This document shows positions 28,900-37,077 of a DNA stretch of 64,000 bases, in pieces (position 1 is the first letter of the stretch; each line of letters opens with the position of its first letter). Made by a program: the position numbers and the translations under genes. Origin of the DNA: Ornithinimicrobium sp. F0845 (GTDB taxonomy: Bacteria > Actinomycetota > Actinomycetes > Actinomycetales > Dermatophilaceae); contig NZ_JALKAL010000016.1 of NCBI RefSeq assembly GCF_023015765.1, positions 1,965 to 65,964 on the forward strand. Direction: 5' to 3'. The notes below the pieces were generated by a model. The model made no database searches and was not told the origin of the DNA. It saw only the letters and a program-made list of their open reading frames with translations.

Positions 28900-29579
28900 C
28901 GTCGCGCACCGACGGCGGTCAGGTCACTTCGGTCGTCGTCGTGGACGACCAGGAACTGGTGCGGATGGGGTTCCGGCTGATCCTTGAGCGTGCCGGGCTG
29001 GACGTGGTGGGGGAGGCCGGGGACGGGCTCGAGGCCGTCGAGGTGGTCCGGGACCTGCGGCCGGACGTCGTGCTGATGGACATCCGGATGCCCCGGCTCG
29101 ACGGGGTGGAGGCGACCCGGCGGATCATGGAGCTGGTGGGCTCCAGGCCGCGGGTGCTGGTGCTGACCACCTTCGACCTCGACGAGTACGTCTACCAGGC
29201 CGTTCGTGCCGGCGCCTCCGGCTTCCTGCTCAAGGACGTCACCCCGGAGGACCTGGTGCACGCCGTGCGGGTCGTCGCCCGGGGCGAGTCGATGCTGGCG
29301 CCCGCGCTGATCGCCCGGCTGCTCGAGCAGTTCACGACCAGGCCGCGGGCGGGGGAGCTGCCGCCCGAGCTGGCCCAGCTGTCCGAGCGCGAGACCGAGG
29401 TGGCTCGGCTGGTCGCCCAGGGGCTGTCCAACGCCGAGATCGGGCAGCGGCTGTTCCTCAGCGAGGCCACGGTGAAGACCTACGTGTCGCGGCTGCTCAC
29501 CAAGTTGCAGCTGCGGGACCGGGTGCAGGTCGCGGTGCTGGCCTTCCGGACCGGCCTGGTGCAGGTGGGCGAGGACTGA
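28896..29579 (+). CDS. NarL/LuxR-type response regulator
   Basis: A 227-aa two-component regulator. In the receiver domain, the acidic pair is in VVVVDDQ, Asp62 in VVLMDIRMPRLDG is the phosphorylation site, and Lys is in GFLLKDVTPE. The C-terminal LuxR helix-turn-helix reads LSERETEVARLVAQGLSNAE with EATVKTYVSRLLTKL. ATGA overlap with the kinase gene shows coupling. The phosphorylated protein presumably binds promoters nearby, such as that of the divergent membrane protein. Confidence 0.94.
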   Translation: MTSRTDGGQVTSVVVVDDQELVRMGFRLILERAGLDVVGEAGDGLEAVEVVRDLRPDVVLMDIRMPRLDGVEATRRIMELVGSRPRVLVLTTFDLDEYVYQAVRAGASGFLLKDVTPEDLVHAVRVVARGESMLAPALIARLLEQFTTRPRAGELPPELAQLSERETEVARLVAQGLSNAEIGQRLFLSEATVKTYVSRLLTKLQLRDRVQVAVLAFRTGLVQVGED

Positions 29580-29650
29580 CGGCCGGGGTGTCGGCGGCGG
29601 TCGGTGAAGGCCCCGGTCCAGCAGCGGGTGGAGCAAGCGCCTGGTGGGGA

Positions 29651-29772
29651 CGTGACACTGGTGCGCCCTGTGCACCAGGCTGGGGGATGGTGCGTGTCTG
29701 ACACCAATCACAGGTGACGGTGCGTGTCGTGCACCAGCCTAAGGATGGTGCGTGTCCGACACCGATGTCACG
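29651..29772 (+). repeat. 28-30-bp repeat array bounded by an inverted repeat
   Basis: GGTGCG starts units at 29660, 29689, 29719 and 29747 (periods 29, 30, 28). Copies 2-4 begin GGTGCGTGTC. Units contain short palindromes such as GGTGCGTGTCGTGCACC and GTGTCCGACAC. CGTGACA (29651-29657) and TGTCACG (29766-29772) bracket the array as an inverted repeat. It occupies the 260-bp gap between two convergent genes, which holds no gene. Confidence 0.82.
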
Positions 29773-29839
29773 TCTACGAGCAAGCCTCCAGCGCTCGAGG
29801 CGGACCTGGGTCCCGCAGGTGTGTGGATCAGGTCGCGGC

Positions 29840-30625
29840 TCAGCGGCCGCGCAGGGCGCGCCGGTCCATCCGGGCCTTGCGCGGGTCGACGCCCGCGGGC
29901 AGCGGCGGCTTGGCGGTCGCGCCGATCGCCTTGAGGCGCTTGTGCACGACGAGCGCCTCCTCCTTGGTGATGTTCTTGTCCAGCTTCTTCATGGACTTGA
30001 CCACCTTGGAGAGGGGGATTTCGCCCTCCTCGCGCCCGATCCGCAGGATGTGCACGGGCACCTCGTCGCCGACGACGCGGCCAACCTTGCGGCGCTCGTT
30101 CTCGACCAGCCGCTTGGCCCCGGCCTTGGGGCCCTCGGAGAGCAGCACGACACCGGGACGGCCGACGGCGCGGAACACCATGGCCGCGTTGTGCAGGTCG
30201 CGCATGCCGCGCACCTTGCCGCTCGCCTCCGCCGCGACCGGCTCCTGGTCGTAGAACCACCCGCGGCGCAGCGTGCCCATCACGGCGGAGGTCGCGCCCG
30301 GCTGGCCCTCGATCTGGCTGAAGGCTGCCTGTTCGGCCTTGCGGGCCAGGACGACCATCGCCGCCAGCAGCGCCAGCGGGAGGCCGATGATCAGGCAGTA
30401 GATCACCATGTTGAGCCACAGGCCGACCAGCAGGGCGAGCAGCAGCACGGCCAGCCCGGCCAGCAGCATCCACCAGATGGCAGTTGGGTCCTGCTTGCGG
30501 GTCATCTTCCAGACCTGCTTGAACTGCTGCCACCTCCCGGGGTTGTTCGGGTCCCTGGGCTTCTTGCTCTTGCGCCCGAACCGCCGCTTGCGCGTGGGCT
30601 CGGTCGAGTCGTTCGTGGTGGCCAT
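29840..30625 (-). CDS. DUF4191 family membrane protein
   Basis: A 261-aa actinobacterial DUF4191 protein. A basic N-terminus (KRRFGRKSKKPRDPNNPGRW) precedes two adjacent transmembrane helices near residues 48-68 and 72-95, followed by a cytoplasmic domain with RRGWFYDQEPVAAEA and VVLLSEGPKAGAKRLVENER. The function is unknown, but the gene is a standard neighbour of lipA in this phylum. Its start is 5 bp after the lipA stop, so they form an operon. Confidence 0.9.
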   Translation of the reverse strand: MATTNDSTEPTRKRRFGRKSKKPRDPNNPGRWQQFKQVWKMTRKQDPTAIWWMLLAGLAVLLLALLVGLWLNMVIYCLIIGLPLALLAAMVVLARKAEQAAFSQIEGQPGATSAVMGTLRRGWFYDQEPVAAEASGKVRGMRDLHNAAMVFRAVGRPGVVLLSEGPKAGAKRLVENERRKVGRVVGDEVPVHILRIGREEGEIPLSKVVKSMKKLDKNITKEEALVVHKRLKAIGATAKPPLPAGVDPRKARMDRRALRGR

Positions 30626-30630
30626 AGGTA

Positions 30631-31656
30631 TCAGGATACGTTGGCGGTGACCCTGGACAGCAGCGAGGAAGCCTCCTGCCGTGCCGGGTCGTTGGCGGCC
30701 TCTTCCAGCTGTGACAGGTGCTCGGGGATCGGACGACCCCACTTGGTCATGGCCTGCACCCACAGGCGCCCCGCGCGGTAGGAACTGCGCACCAGCGGTC
30801 CGGCCATGACGCCCTTGAAACCGATCTCCTCGGCAAGGTCCGACCAGTGCACGAACTCCTCGGGCTTGACCCACCGGTCGATGGGGTGGTGCAGCTTGGA
30901 GGGGCGCAGATACTGCGTGATCGTCAGGATGTCGCACCCGGCGTCGTGCAGGTCCCGGATCGCGGACTCGATCTCGTGGTCCTCCTCGCCCATGCCCAGG
31001 ATCAGGTTGGACTTGGTGACCAGGTCGGCCTCGCGCGCCATGGTCAGCACCCGCAGCGACTTCTCGTAGGTGAAGGCGGGGCGGATCCGCTTGAAGATGC
31101 GCGGGACGGTCTCCAGGTTGTGCGCGAACACCTCGGGCCGGGCGTCGAAGACCTGGCTGACCAGCTCGGGGACGGCACCGAAGTCGGGCGGCAGGATCTC
31201 CACGCCCGTGTTGGGGTTGAGCAGGTGGATCTGACGGATCGTCTCGGCATACAGGCTGGCGGCGCCGTCGGGCTGGTCGTCGCGGGCCACACCGGTCACG
31301 GTGGAGTAGCGCAGGCCCATCTGGCGCACCGACTCGGCCACGCGGCGCGGCTCGTCCAGGTCCATGGCCCGCGGCTTGCCGGTGGCGATATCGCAGAAGT
31401 CGCAGCGCCGGGTGCAGATGTCGCCGCCGATGAGGAAGGTCGCCTCGCGGTCCTCCCAGCACTCGAAGATGTTGGGGCAGCCGGCCTCCTGGCACACCGT
31501 GTGCAGGCCCCCGGACTTCACCATGCTGTGGAGCTCCTGGTACTCCGGCCCCATCTTGGCGGTCGTGCGGATCCACTCGGGCTTGCGCTCGATGGGGGTC
31601 TCCGCGTTGCGGGCCTCGACTCGCAGCAGGCGACGACCCTCGGGTGCGACAGTCAC
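30631..31656 (-). CDS. lipA: lipoyl synthase
   Basis: A 341-aa radical-SAM enzyme that inserts two sulfurs into protein-bound octanoate. The auxiliary cluster cysteines are in [12 protein letters not shown], and the radical-SAM cluster is [26 protein letters not shown] and [12 protein letters not shown] are family signatures, and the C-terminal SSYRAG provides the conserved serine ligand. GTG start at 31656 follows AAGGAAGTGG. Targets in this window are the two lipoyl domains of the E2 protein. Confidence 0.97.
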   Translation of the reverse strand: MTVAPEGRRLLRVEARNAETPIERKPEWIRTTAKMGPEYQELHSMVKSGGLHTVCQEAGCPNIFECWEDREATFLIGGDICTRRCDFCDIATGKPRAMDLDEPRRVAESVRQMGLRYSTVTGVARDDQPDGAASLYAETIRQIHLLNPNTGVEILPPDFGAVPELVSQVFDARPEVFAHNLETVPRIFKRIRPAFTYEKSLRVLTMAREADLVTKSNLILGMGEEDHEIESAIRDLHDAGCDILTITQYLRPSKLHHPIDRWVKPEEFVHWSDLAEEIGFKGVMAGPLVRSSYRAGRLWVQAMTKWGRPIPEHLSQLEEAANDPARQEASSLLSRVTANVS

Positions 31657-31757
31657 ATTCCACTTCCTTGCAGATGGCGGCGGTCCCCGTCAGCCTAACC
31701 GCGCACCCGTCGCAGAGCAGGGTCGACCCCACTTTCGGGCCCCTGGCGGAAGGGCAC

Positions 31758-31786
31758 TTGTTATAGAGCAACTATAACTATATGAT
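31758..31786 (+). promoter_or_regulatory. GntR-family promoter with overlapping operator
   Basis: -35 TTGTTA (31758-31763) and -10 TATGAT (31781-31786) are 17 bp apart. The -10 ends 7 nt before the GTG at 31793. GTTATAG-agcaa-CTATAAC (31760-31778), a perfect inverted repeat, fills the -35 and spacer, as expected for autorepression by the YtrA-like regulator encoded directly downstream. Confidence 0.85.
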
Positions 31787-31792
31787 CGGGTT

Positions 31793-32146
31793 GTGCTGAT
31801 CCGGATCGACCCTCGAGCGAGCGAGCCGATCTATGCCCAGATCGAGCGGGAGGTCCGGCGCGCGATCGCCTCCGGTGAGGTCACCGCGGGCGACCGGCTT
31901 CCCGCCGCGCGCGACCTGGCCGCCTCGCTGGACGTCAACATGCACACCGTGCTGCGGGCCTACACGGAACTGCGTGAGGCGGGCGTGATCGACGTCCGGC
32001 GCGGTCGTGGCGCGGTCGTCCTGCCCCAGCAACCGGCCGCGCCCGAGGTTGGCCAGGCCGTGGCGGACCTGCTCGACGCAGCCCGGAAGCACGGCATACC
32101 ACTGTCCCAACTGCACCAGGCACTTGACGAAGGAGCCCACCAATGA
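31793..32146 (+). CDS. GntR family regulator, YtrA subfamily
   Basis: A 117-aa short GntR regulator. The winged helix includes PIYAQIEREVRRAIASGEVT, RLPAARDLAASLDVNMHTVL, and YTELREAGVIDVRRGRGAVV, with only a 45-residue C-terminal dimerisation extension, typical of YtrA types that control ABC or membrane genes. A leaderless GTG start fits the promoter. It overlaps the DUF1648 gene by four bases (ATGA). Confidence 0.93.
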   Translation: MLIRIDPRASEPIYAQIEREVRRAIASGEVTAGDRLPAARDLAASLDVNMHTVLRAYTELREAGVIDVRRGRGAVVLPQQPAAPEVGQAVADLLDAARKHGIPLSQLHQALDEGAHQ

Positions 32147-33147
32147 CCCCAGGAACGAGCCCGAGGATGACCCAAGCCATGGCCGACCCGGCCGCCGTGC
32201 GGCGCGTGCGTCGTGCCCATCTCACCGCGACCGTCCTGGTGGCCGCCGTCAGCGCGGCCGCCCTCCTGCTGGTCTTCCTCCTCTACGCTGGCGACCTGCC
32301 GGACCGGATCGCCACGCACTTCGACCTCTCAGGGCAACCCAACGACGACATGGCCCGGGGAGGTGCGCTGGCCCTGTTCGGCCTCGTCGGGATCGGGGTG
32401 CCCGCCGTTCTCATCGCGGTGTTCGGGGCAGCCCAGTGGTGGCGCGGGGAGTGGGCCCGTGCGTTCGCGGGATTCCTCGCCGGCTTCTCGGTGTGGCTCA
32501 GCGCGCTCTTCTGCGGGCTCGTCGTCGCCAACCGGGGCGCTGCCGTTCCCGAGGAGGTCACGCTGGACCCGTGGCTGATGCTGGGCGGCCTGGTCCTGGG
32601 GCTGGTCGTCGGGATCATCGTGGCGCTCGTGGTGCCCCGCGGCATCCCGCACGATGCACCGGAGGCGGTCACCCCGGTGGCCCTCGCGCCGACCGAGCGG
32701 GCCTCCTGGTTCGGCCGGGCGCAGCTGGGCCGGCTCCCGGTGCTCGCGCTGGCCGCCAGCGTGCTGGTGCTCGTGATCGCGACGGTCGCCAGCGGCATCT
32801 GGTGGCTGTGGCTCATTGCGGCACTGGTGGCGCTGCTGGTCGTGGCGGTGACCAGCTTCGTGGTGACGGTCGATGCCTCCGGCGTGACCTGGCGCTCGGC
32901 GATCGGCCTCCCGCGCGGCCACATCCCGCTGTCAGAGGTCACCGACGCCGCGGTCGTCGAGATGTCGCCGTCCGACTTCGGCGGCTTCGGTCTGCGGATG
33001 ACGCCCGGCGGCCTCGGCCTCATCACGCGACGGGGCACCGCACTGCAGGTCACGCACGGCAAGCGCCGCTTCGTGGCCACCGTCGACGACGCGGCCACCG
33101 GCGCCGGTCTCCTGTTGGGCTACCTGGAGGCCGGCCACCGCCGCTGA
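32143..33147 (+). CDS. DUF1648 domain membrane protein
   Basis: A 334-aa membrane protein. The first helix precedes the DUF1648 signature LPDRIATHFDLSGQPND (near residues 52-68). Further helices are near 80-95, 110-130, 145-165, 205-225 and 230-250. The C-terminal 85 residues are a soluble PH-like domain (VVTVDASGVTWRSAIGLPRG, VTHGKRRFVATVDD). DUF1648 is often paired with YtrA-type regulators in proposed cell-envelope stress systems (known association, unknown mechanism). Its stop codon lies in a 16-bp tandem repeat. Confidence 0.87.
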   Translation: MTPGTSPRMTQAMADPAAVRRVRRAHLTATVLVAAVSAAALLLVFLLYAGDLPDRIATHFDLSGQPNDDMARGGALALFGLVGIGVPAVLIAVFGAAQWWRGEWARAFAGFLAGFSVWLSALFCGLVVANRGAAVPEEVTLDPWLMLGGLVLGLVVGIIVALVVPRGIPHDAPEAVTPVALAPTERASWFGRAQLGRLPVLALAASVLVLVIATVASGIWWLWLIAALVALLVVAVTSFVVTVDASGVTWRSAIGLPRGHIPLSEVTDAAVVEMSPSDFGGFGLRMTPGGLGLITRRGTALQVTHGKRRFVATVDDAATGAGLLLGYLEAGHRR

Positions 33148-33174
33148 CCTGCACCGCCGCTGACCTGCACCGGC
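33136..33174 (+). repeat. 16-bp tandem repeat spanning the DUF1648 stop
   Basis: CACCGCCGCTGACCTG occurs at 33136-33151 and again at 33152-33167, with a third partial start CACCGGC at 33168. The TGA in the first copy (33145-33147) is the stop codon, and the second copy carries another TGA in a different frame. Confidence 0.92.
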
Positions 33175-33259
33175 GCGGCCGGGGGAACAGTCCTCCGGTC
33201 GGGCTGGTTGCCCGGAGGAACGGAGCTCGCAGCTCACCACCGACAGATGGAGGTCAGTC

Positions 33260-33919
33260 ATGCCCAGGATCGCGATCATCGGAGGACACGGAAAGGTGGC
33301 GCTGCACCTGGCGCGCCAGCTCACGGGCCGGGGGGACGAGGTCACCTCGATCTTCCGCAACCCCGAGCACGAGGCCGACGTGGCCGGGACCGGTGCCGCA
33401 CCCCTGGTGCTCGACGTCGAGTCCGCGGACACCGAGGCGCTCGCGGCCGCGTTGGCCGGGCACGACGCTGTGGTGTGGTCGGCCGGGGCCGGCGGCGGCA
33501 ACCCCGCACGGACCAACGCCGTGGACCGGGACGCCGCGATCGCCTCGATGGAGGCGGCGGCGCAGGCCGGCGCCTACCGCTACGTGATGGTCTCCTATCG
33601 CGGCGCGGGCCGGGACGAGATCCCCGCGGACAACCCCTTCAGCACGTATGCCGAGGCGAAGGCCGTCGCCGACGCCCACCTGCGCGCGACCGGGCTGCAG
33701 TGGACGATCGTGGCGCCGGGCGGGCTCGACCTCGAACCGGGCTCGGGCACCATCCACCTCGACGCGGACTACGACCGATCGCTGGACGGCACGAGCGTGT
33801 CCCGCGAGGACGTGGCGGCCGTGATCGCGGCGGTGCTGGCCGACGACACCACCATCGGCCGGGCCCTTGAGTTCGTCGGCGGCAGCCAGCCGATCGCGGA
33901 GGCGCTCGCCACGGCCTGA
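33260..33919 (+). CDS. NAD(P)H-binding atypical SDR protein
   Basis: A 219-aa Rossmann-fold protein. IAIIGGHGKVALHLARQLTG is the dinucleotide loop, and VVWSAGAGGGNPARTNAVDR, YAEAKAVADAHLRATGLQWT (YxxxK-like) and TIVAPGGL follow the YtbQ/YwnB-type atypical SDR pattern. The substrate is unknown. GGAGG precedes the ATG at 33260 (ATGGAGGTCAGTCATG). It lies 112 bp after the DUF1648 gene, probably a separate unit. Confidence 0.87.
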   Translation: MPRIAIIGGHGKVALHLARQLTGRGDEVTSIFRNPEHEADVAGTGAAPLVLDVESADTEALAAALAGHDAVVWSAGAGGGNPARTNAVDRDAAIASMEAAAQAGAYRYVMVSYRGAGRDEIPADNPFSTYAEAKAVADAHLRATGLQWTIVAPGGLDLEPGSGTIHLDADYDRSLDGTSVSREDVAAVIAAVLADDTTIGRALEFVGGSQPIAEALATA

Positions 33920-33985
33920 CGGGCCCTGCGTCCGGGGGGCCGGCTCGGCACGACGACGGGTCGGTGCCCGCCTAGCCTGGGAAGG

Positions 33986-34171
33986 GTGAGGCGCCCCCTG
34001 GTTCATCGAGGCCTGCCTGAGCAACGCGCTGCGCATGGAGCAGTACTGCGCCGACGCCGAGCGCGACGGCGACCAGGAGCTCGTCGACCTCTTCACCAAG
34101 GCGCAGGCTGATAGCCGCAAGGGCGCCGAGCTGGGCAAGAAGCTGCTCGGTCAGCGCCCGGCGCCAACTGA
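33986..34171 (+). pseudogene. small helical protein gene with apparent frameshift
   Basis: TAGCCT (33973-33978) ends 8 nt before a GTG at 33986, a normal leaderless start. However, the protein-like frame (APWFIEACLSNALRMEQYCA, ADSRKGAELGKKLLG) is shifted by one base from it and is preceded directly by TGA. One C fewer in the CCCCC run at 33994-33998 would join GTG to the frame. The frame then runs on past the expected end into the downstream hairpin, while a TGA at 34169 lies in the GTG frame. The predicted product is a short helix-rich protein that I cannot name. Mutation or homopolymer error are both possible. Confidence 0.5.
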
Positions 34172-34185
34172 TCACGAGCCCGACC

Positions 34186-34224
34186 CGTGCACCACGACGT
34201 CGCTGGTCGACGTCGTGGTGCACG
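34186..34224. terminator. 17-bp stem terminator between convergent genes
   Basis: CGTGCACCACGACGTCG (34186-34202) pairs perfectly with 34208-34224 around a CTGGT loop. It lies 29 bp from the stop of the ABC permease and just beyond the small broken gene, so it probably serves both directions. Confidence 0.85.
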
Positions 34225-34252
34225 AGGTCCGGGGTGCTGGAAGGGGCGACAC

Positions 34253-35257
34253 TCAGTCGACGTCGCGCCGCCGGAACACCACCCAGGAGAGCAGGATCAC
34301 GGCCACGCCCACCAGGCCGATCACGGCGGCCCCGTGCTCCAGCGAGATGCGCGTGACGACCTCACGACACTCGCCGTCGAACCCGTCGTCGCACACCCAG
34401 TTGTAGATCTGGTGGCCGTCGTTGACCCACGCGATGAGGTTCTCGCTCAGCAGATACCTCGCCCGCTCCGGGAACAGGCCGCGCACCATGTTCTCCACAA
34501 CGAGCAGATAGCCGACGGCGATCCCGAGCACGGCTCCGGTGTGCTTCAGCAGGAGCCCGGCGGCCGCGCCGACCATGCCGAGGAAGACCGCCAGCGCCAC
34601 GATCCGGCCACTCGTCCACGCCAGATCGGTCCACTGCGTCGCCGTCATCGCGTCGTCCACGCCCCGGATCCGATAGAGCAGCGGGACCCCCAGCAGGATG
34701 ATGGCCAGGAACACCGCAGTGATCGGGATCGCCACCAGGCCGGACGCGAGCACCTTGCTGGCGAAGACCCGGTCCCGCCGTGGCTCGAAGGTCAGCCAGG
34801 TGCCCAGTGTCCGGTGGGCGATCTCGGCGGCGGTGGCCGTCGAGCCGCCCAGCAGCACCAGGAAGAACACCAGGGTCCCGGTCTGTTGCAGCTGGCTGGT
34901 CGCGAGGTCGGCCATCGGCGGCGGGGCGTAGCCGGCGAGCATCTCATCCAGCGTCGGCTCGGGCCACTCACAGCCGAAGTCGATCGTCTGGTCACCGATC
35001 CGCTCGCGCTCGGCCTCCTGCTCCTCCAGGCACTGCTCGATGAACTCCTCGTCCCGGAACTCCTGCTCCTGCTCCCACTGCTCGTGGACCTGCTCGAAGT
35101 CCTGCCGCGCCTGCTCCTCGAACGCCGACTGCGGCTGCACGCTCTGCCACAGGCCCCAGAAGGTCAGGAGCGCGACGGCCAGGATGGCCAGCACGGACAG
35201 GTGGACGATCTTGCGGGAGAAGATGCGCCGCAGCTCGACGCGGGTCAGCTGGGTCAT
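34253..35257 (-). CDS. ABC-2 type transporter permease
   Basis: A 334-aa permease. One helix lies near residues 18-36, then a long charged extracytoplasmic segment (residues 40-125, Glu/Gln-rich with two Cys), then five helices from 130 to 325, a topology typical of ABC-2/DUF3533-like exporters. FFLVLLGGSTATAAEIAHRT and FEPRRDRVFASKVLASGLVA match the family pattern. It overlaps the ATPase gene by four bases. The cargo is unknown. Confidence 0.87.
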   Translation of the reverse strand: MTQLTRVELRRIFSRKIVHLSVLAILAVALLTFWGLWQSVQPQSAFEEQARQDFEQVHEQWEQEQEFRDEEFIEQCLEEQEAERERIGDQTIDFGCEWPEPTLDEMLAGYAPPPMADLATSQLQQTGTLVFFLVLLGGSTATAAEIAHRTLGTWLTFEPRRDRVFASKVLASGLVAIPITAVFLAIILLGVPLLYRIRGVDDAMTATQWTDLAWTSGRIVALAVFLGMVGAAAGLLLKHTGAVLGIAVGYLLVVENMVRGLFPERARYLLSENLIAWVNDGHQIYNWVCDDGFDGECREVVTRISLEHGAAVIGLVGVAVILLSWVVFRRRDVD

Positions 35258-36303
35258 CGGCCGGCCTCCTCGTCGGCGTCGGCAGTATGCCGTGAGCCGG
35301 GTGAGCCCGGTCCCGCGCCACCCGGGGCGCTCGGTGGGGTGGGGGTGCCCTCGGGTGGGGGTGGAGTGGCGCCGAGCTGGTCGGCCTGGGTCAGCTGGAG
35401 GAAGACCGACTCCAGGTCGAGGTGCACGGGCAGGAGACGGTCGACGTACAGCCCCTGCGCGGCCAGGGCCCGGGTGATGTCGGCGGGCCGGTCGACACCG
35501 GTGACCCGCAGGCCGCCCGGGGCCAGGTCCGCGGTCATCCCGGCCCGGCGGAGGACCGCGACCGCGGCCTCCGGGTTGTCGACGCCGACGTCCACCCCTC
35601 CGGTCTCGGCCTCGTTGATCAGGCTGGCGACCGACCCCTGTGCCACCACCTGACCGCGTCCGATGATGGAGACGGTGTCGGCGATCTGCTCGATCTCGGA
35701 CAGGATGTGGCTGCTCACCAGCACGGTGCGGCCCTGCGTGCCCAGGTTGCGCATGGTCTCGCGGATCTCCCGGATGCCAGCGGGGTCCAGGCCGTTGGTG
35801 GGCTCGTCAAAGATCAGCAGGTCGGGCGACTTGAGCAGGGTCGCCGCAATGGCCAGGCGCTGCTTCATCCCGAGGGAGTAGCCGGCGAAGCGGTCGTCCC
35901 CGCGGTCGGCCAGACCCACCTCCTCGAGCACCTCGCCGACCCGGCGCTGGTCGGTGCCGATCGCCTGGGCCAGCAGGCTCAGGCTCCTGCGGCCGGTGAA
36001 GGTGGGATAGAACTTCGGGCTCTCCACGATGGCGCCGACCCGGGCGATGACGTGCGGCAGCCGCTGCGGCACCGGCTGGCCGAAGATGTGCATCGTCCCG
36101 CTGTCCGCGCGCAGCAGCCCCAGCAGCATCCGGATCGTCGTGGTCTTGCCCGAGCCGTTCGGCCCCAGGAACCCGTGGACACCCCCGGCGGGCACGTCCA
36201 GGTCGAGACCGTGGATCGCGACGCGACGCCCCCTGATCCCCCGGAAGGTCTTGCGCAACCCACGCGTCGCGACGGCGAGGCCGTCATCGGCAACCAGTTC
36301 CAC
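35254..36303 (-). CDS. ABC transporter ATP-binding protein
   Basis: A 349-aa ATPase. Walker A is GPNGSGKTTT (near residue 49-58), the signature is GYSLGMKQRL, Walker B is LLIFDEPTNGLDP, and the H-loop is VLVSSHIL. The C-terminal 40 residues (PPPPEGTPTPPSAPGGAGP) are Pro/Gly-rich and atypical. It pairs with the ABC-2 permease as an exporter and sits in the block that separates lipB from lipA. The nearby YtrA-type regulator may control it, although it is on the other strand (inference). Confidence 0.93.
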   Translation of the reverse strand: MELVADDGLAVATRGLRKTFRGIRGRRVAIHGLDLDVPAGGVHGFLGPNGSGKTTTIRMLLGLLRADSGTMHIFGQPVPQRLPHVIARVGAIVESPKFYPTFTGRRSLSLLAQAIGTDQRRVGEVLEEVGLADRGDDRFAGYSLGMKQRLAIAATLLKSPDLLIFDEPTNGLDPAGIREIRETMRNLGTQGRTVLVSSHILSEIEQIADTVSIIGRGQVVAQGSVASLINEAETGGVDVGVDNPEAAVAVLRRAGMTADLAPGGLRVTGVDRPADITRALAAQGLYVDRLLPVHLDLESVFLQLTQADQLGATPPPPEGTPTPPSAPGGAGPGSPGSRHTADADEEAGR

Positions 36304-36349
36304 GGCATACTCCCATCGGCACCCGGCCGCACGGGAAGGTGCCGGGCGG

Positions 36350-37003
36350 TCAGGCCATTGTGGCTGCCGGCGTGCCCGCGGCGATCCGCGACACGCGGGC
36401 CTCGACCAGCGGGAGGATCTCGGCGACGGTGACGTGCCGGCCCAGCTCGGCGGTCAGGGTGGTGACACCCGCGTCGGCGATGCCGCACGGGATGATCGCG
36501 TCCGCCCAGGACAGGTCGCAGTCGGCGTTGAAGGAGAAGCCGTGCATCGTCACGTCGTGGCTGACCCGGATGCCGATCGCGCCGATCTTGCGGTCCGGGC
36601 CGCGGTCGTCGGCCAGCACCCAGACGCCGCTGCGGCCCTCGACCCGGGTCGTGGCCAGGCCCAGCTCCGCGCAGACGTCGATGAGCAGGTCCTCCAGGCG
36701 CCGGACGTGCGCGACGACGTCGACGGGGGAGGGCAGCCGCACGATGGGGTAGCCGACCAGCTGTCCCGGCCCGTGCCAGGTGATCTTGCCGCCGCGGTCG
36801 ACGTCGATGACCGGCGTGCCGTCGGTGGGGCGCTCGTGGTCCTCGGTGCGCTTGCCGGCGGTGTAGACGGCGGCGTGCTCCAGCAGCAGGATCGAGTCGG
36901 GCAGCTCACCGGCGACGACCTGGGCGTGCACGGCGCGCTGGTGGTCCCAGGCCTGCTGGTAGTCGACGAGGTCCGGGGCGAAGCCGACGTGCTCGATGCG
37001 CAT
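36350..37003 (-). CDS. lipB: lipoyl(octanoyl) transferase
   Basis: A 217-aa enzyme moving octanoyl groups from acyl carrier protein to lipoyl domains. RTEDHERP with [20 protein letters not shown] is the family core. [10 protein letters not shown] provides the catalytic Lys and IIPCGI the catalytic Cys. The ATG at 37003 is used. In Mycobacterium lipB directly precedes lipA; here 4.7 kb of other genes separate them. It is divergent from the protein kinase gene (74 bp between starts). Confidence 0.96.
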   Translation of the reverse strand: MRIEHVGFAPDLVDYQQAWDHQRAVHAQVVAGELPDSILLLEHAAVYTAGKRTEDHERPTDGTPVIDVDRGGKITWHGPGQLVGYPIVRLPSPVDVVAHVRRLEDLLIDVCAELGLATTRVEGRSGVWVLADDRGPDRKIGAIGIRVSHDVTMHGFSFNADCDLSWADAIIPCGIADAGVTTLTAELGRHVTVAEILPLVEARVSRIAAGTPAATMA

Positions 37004-37077
37004 GGCCGCCACTGTACGCCGGGCGGGTTGTGGACAACTTCTGCGGGCACGGGGCGACCTGGTGCAGGGTGCGGGGC

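Noticed and set aside
34184-34406. Continuation of the small 33986 gene into a 120-residue protein
   Set aside because: The extension passes through a 17-bp terminator stem and lies antisense to the start of the convergent permease's 3' end; its composition is not protein-like.
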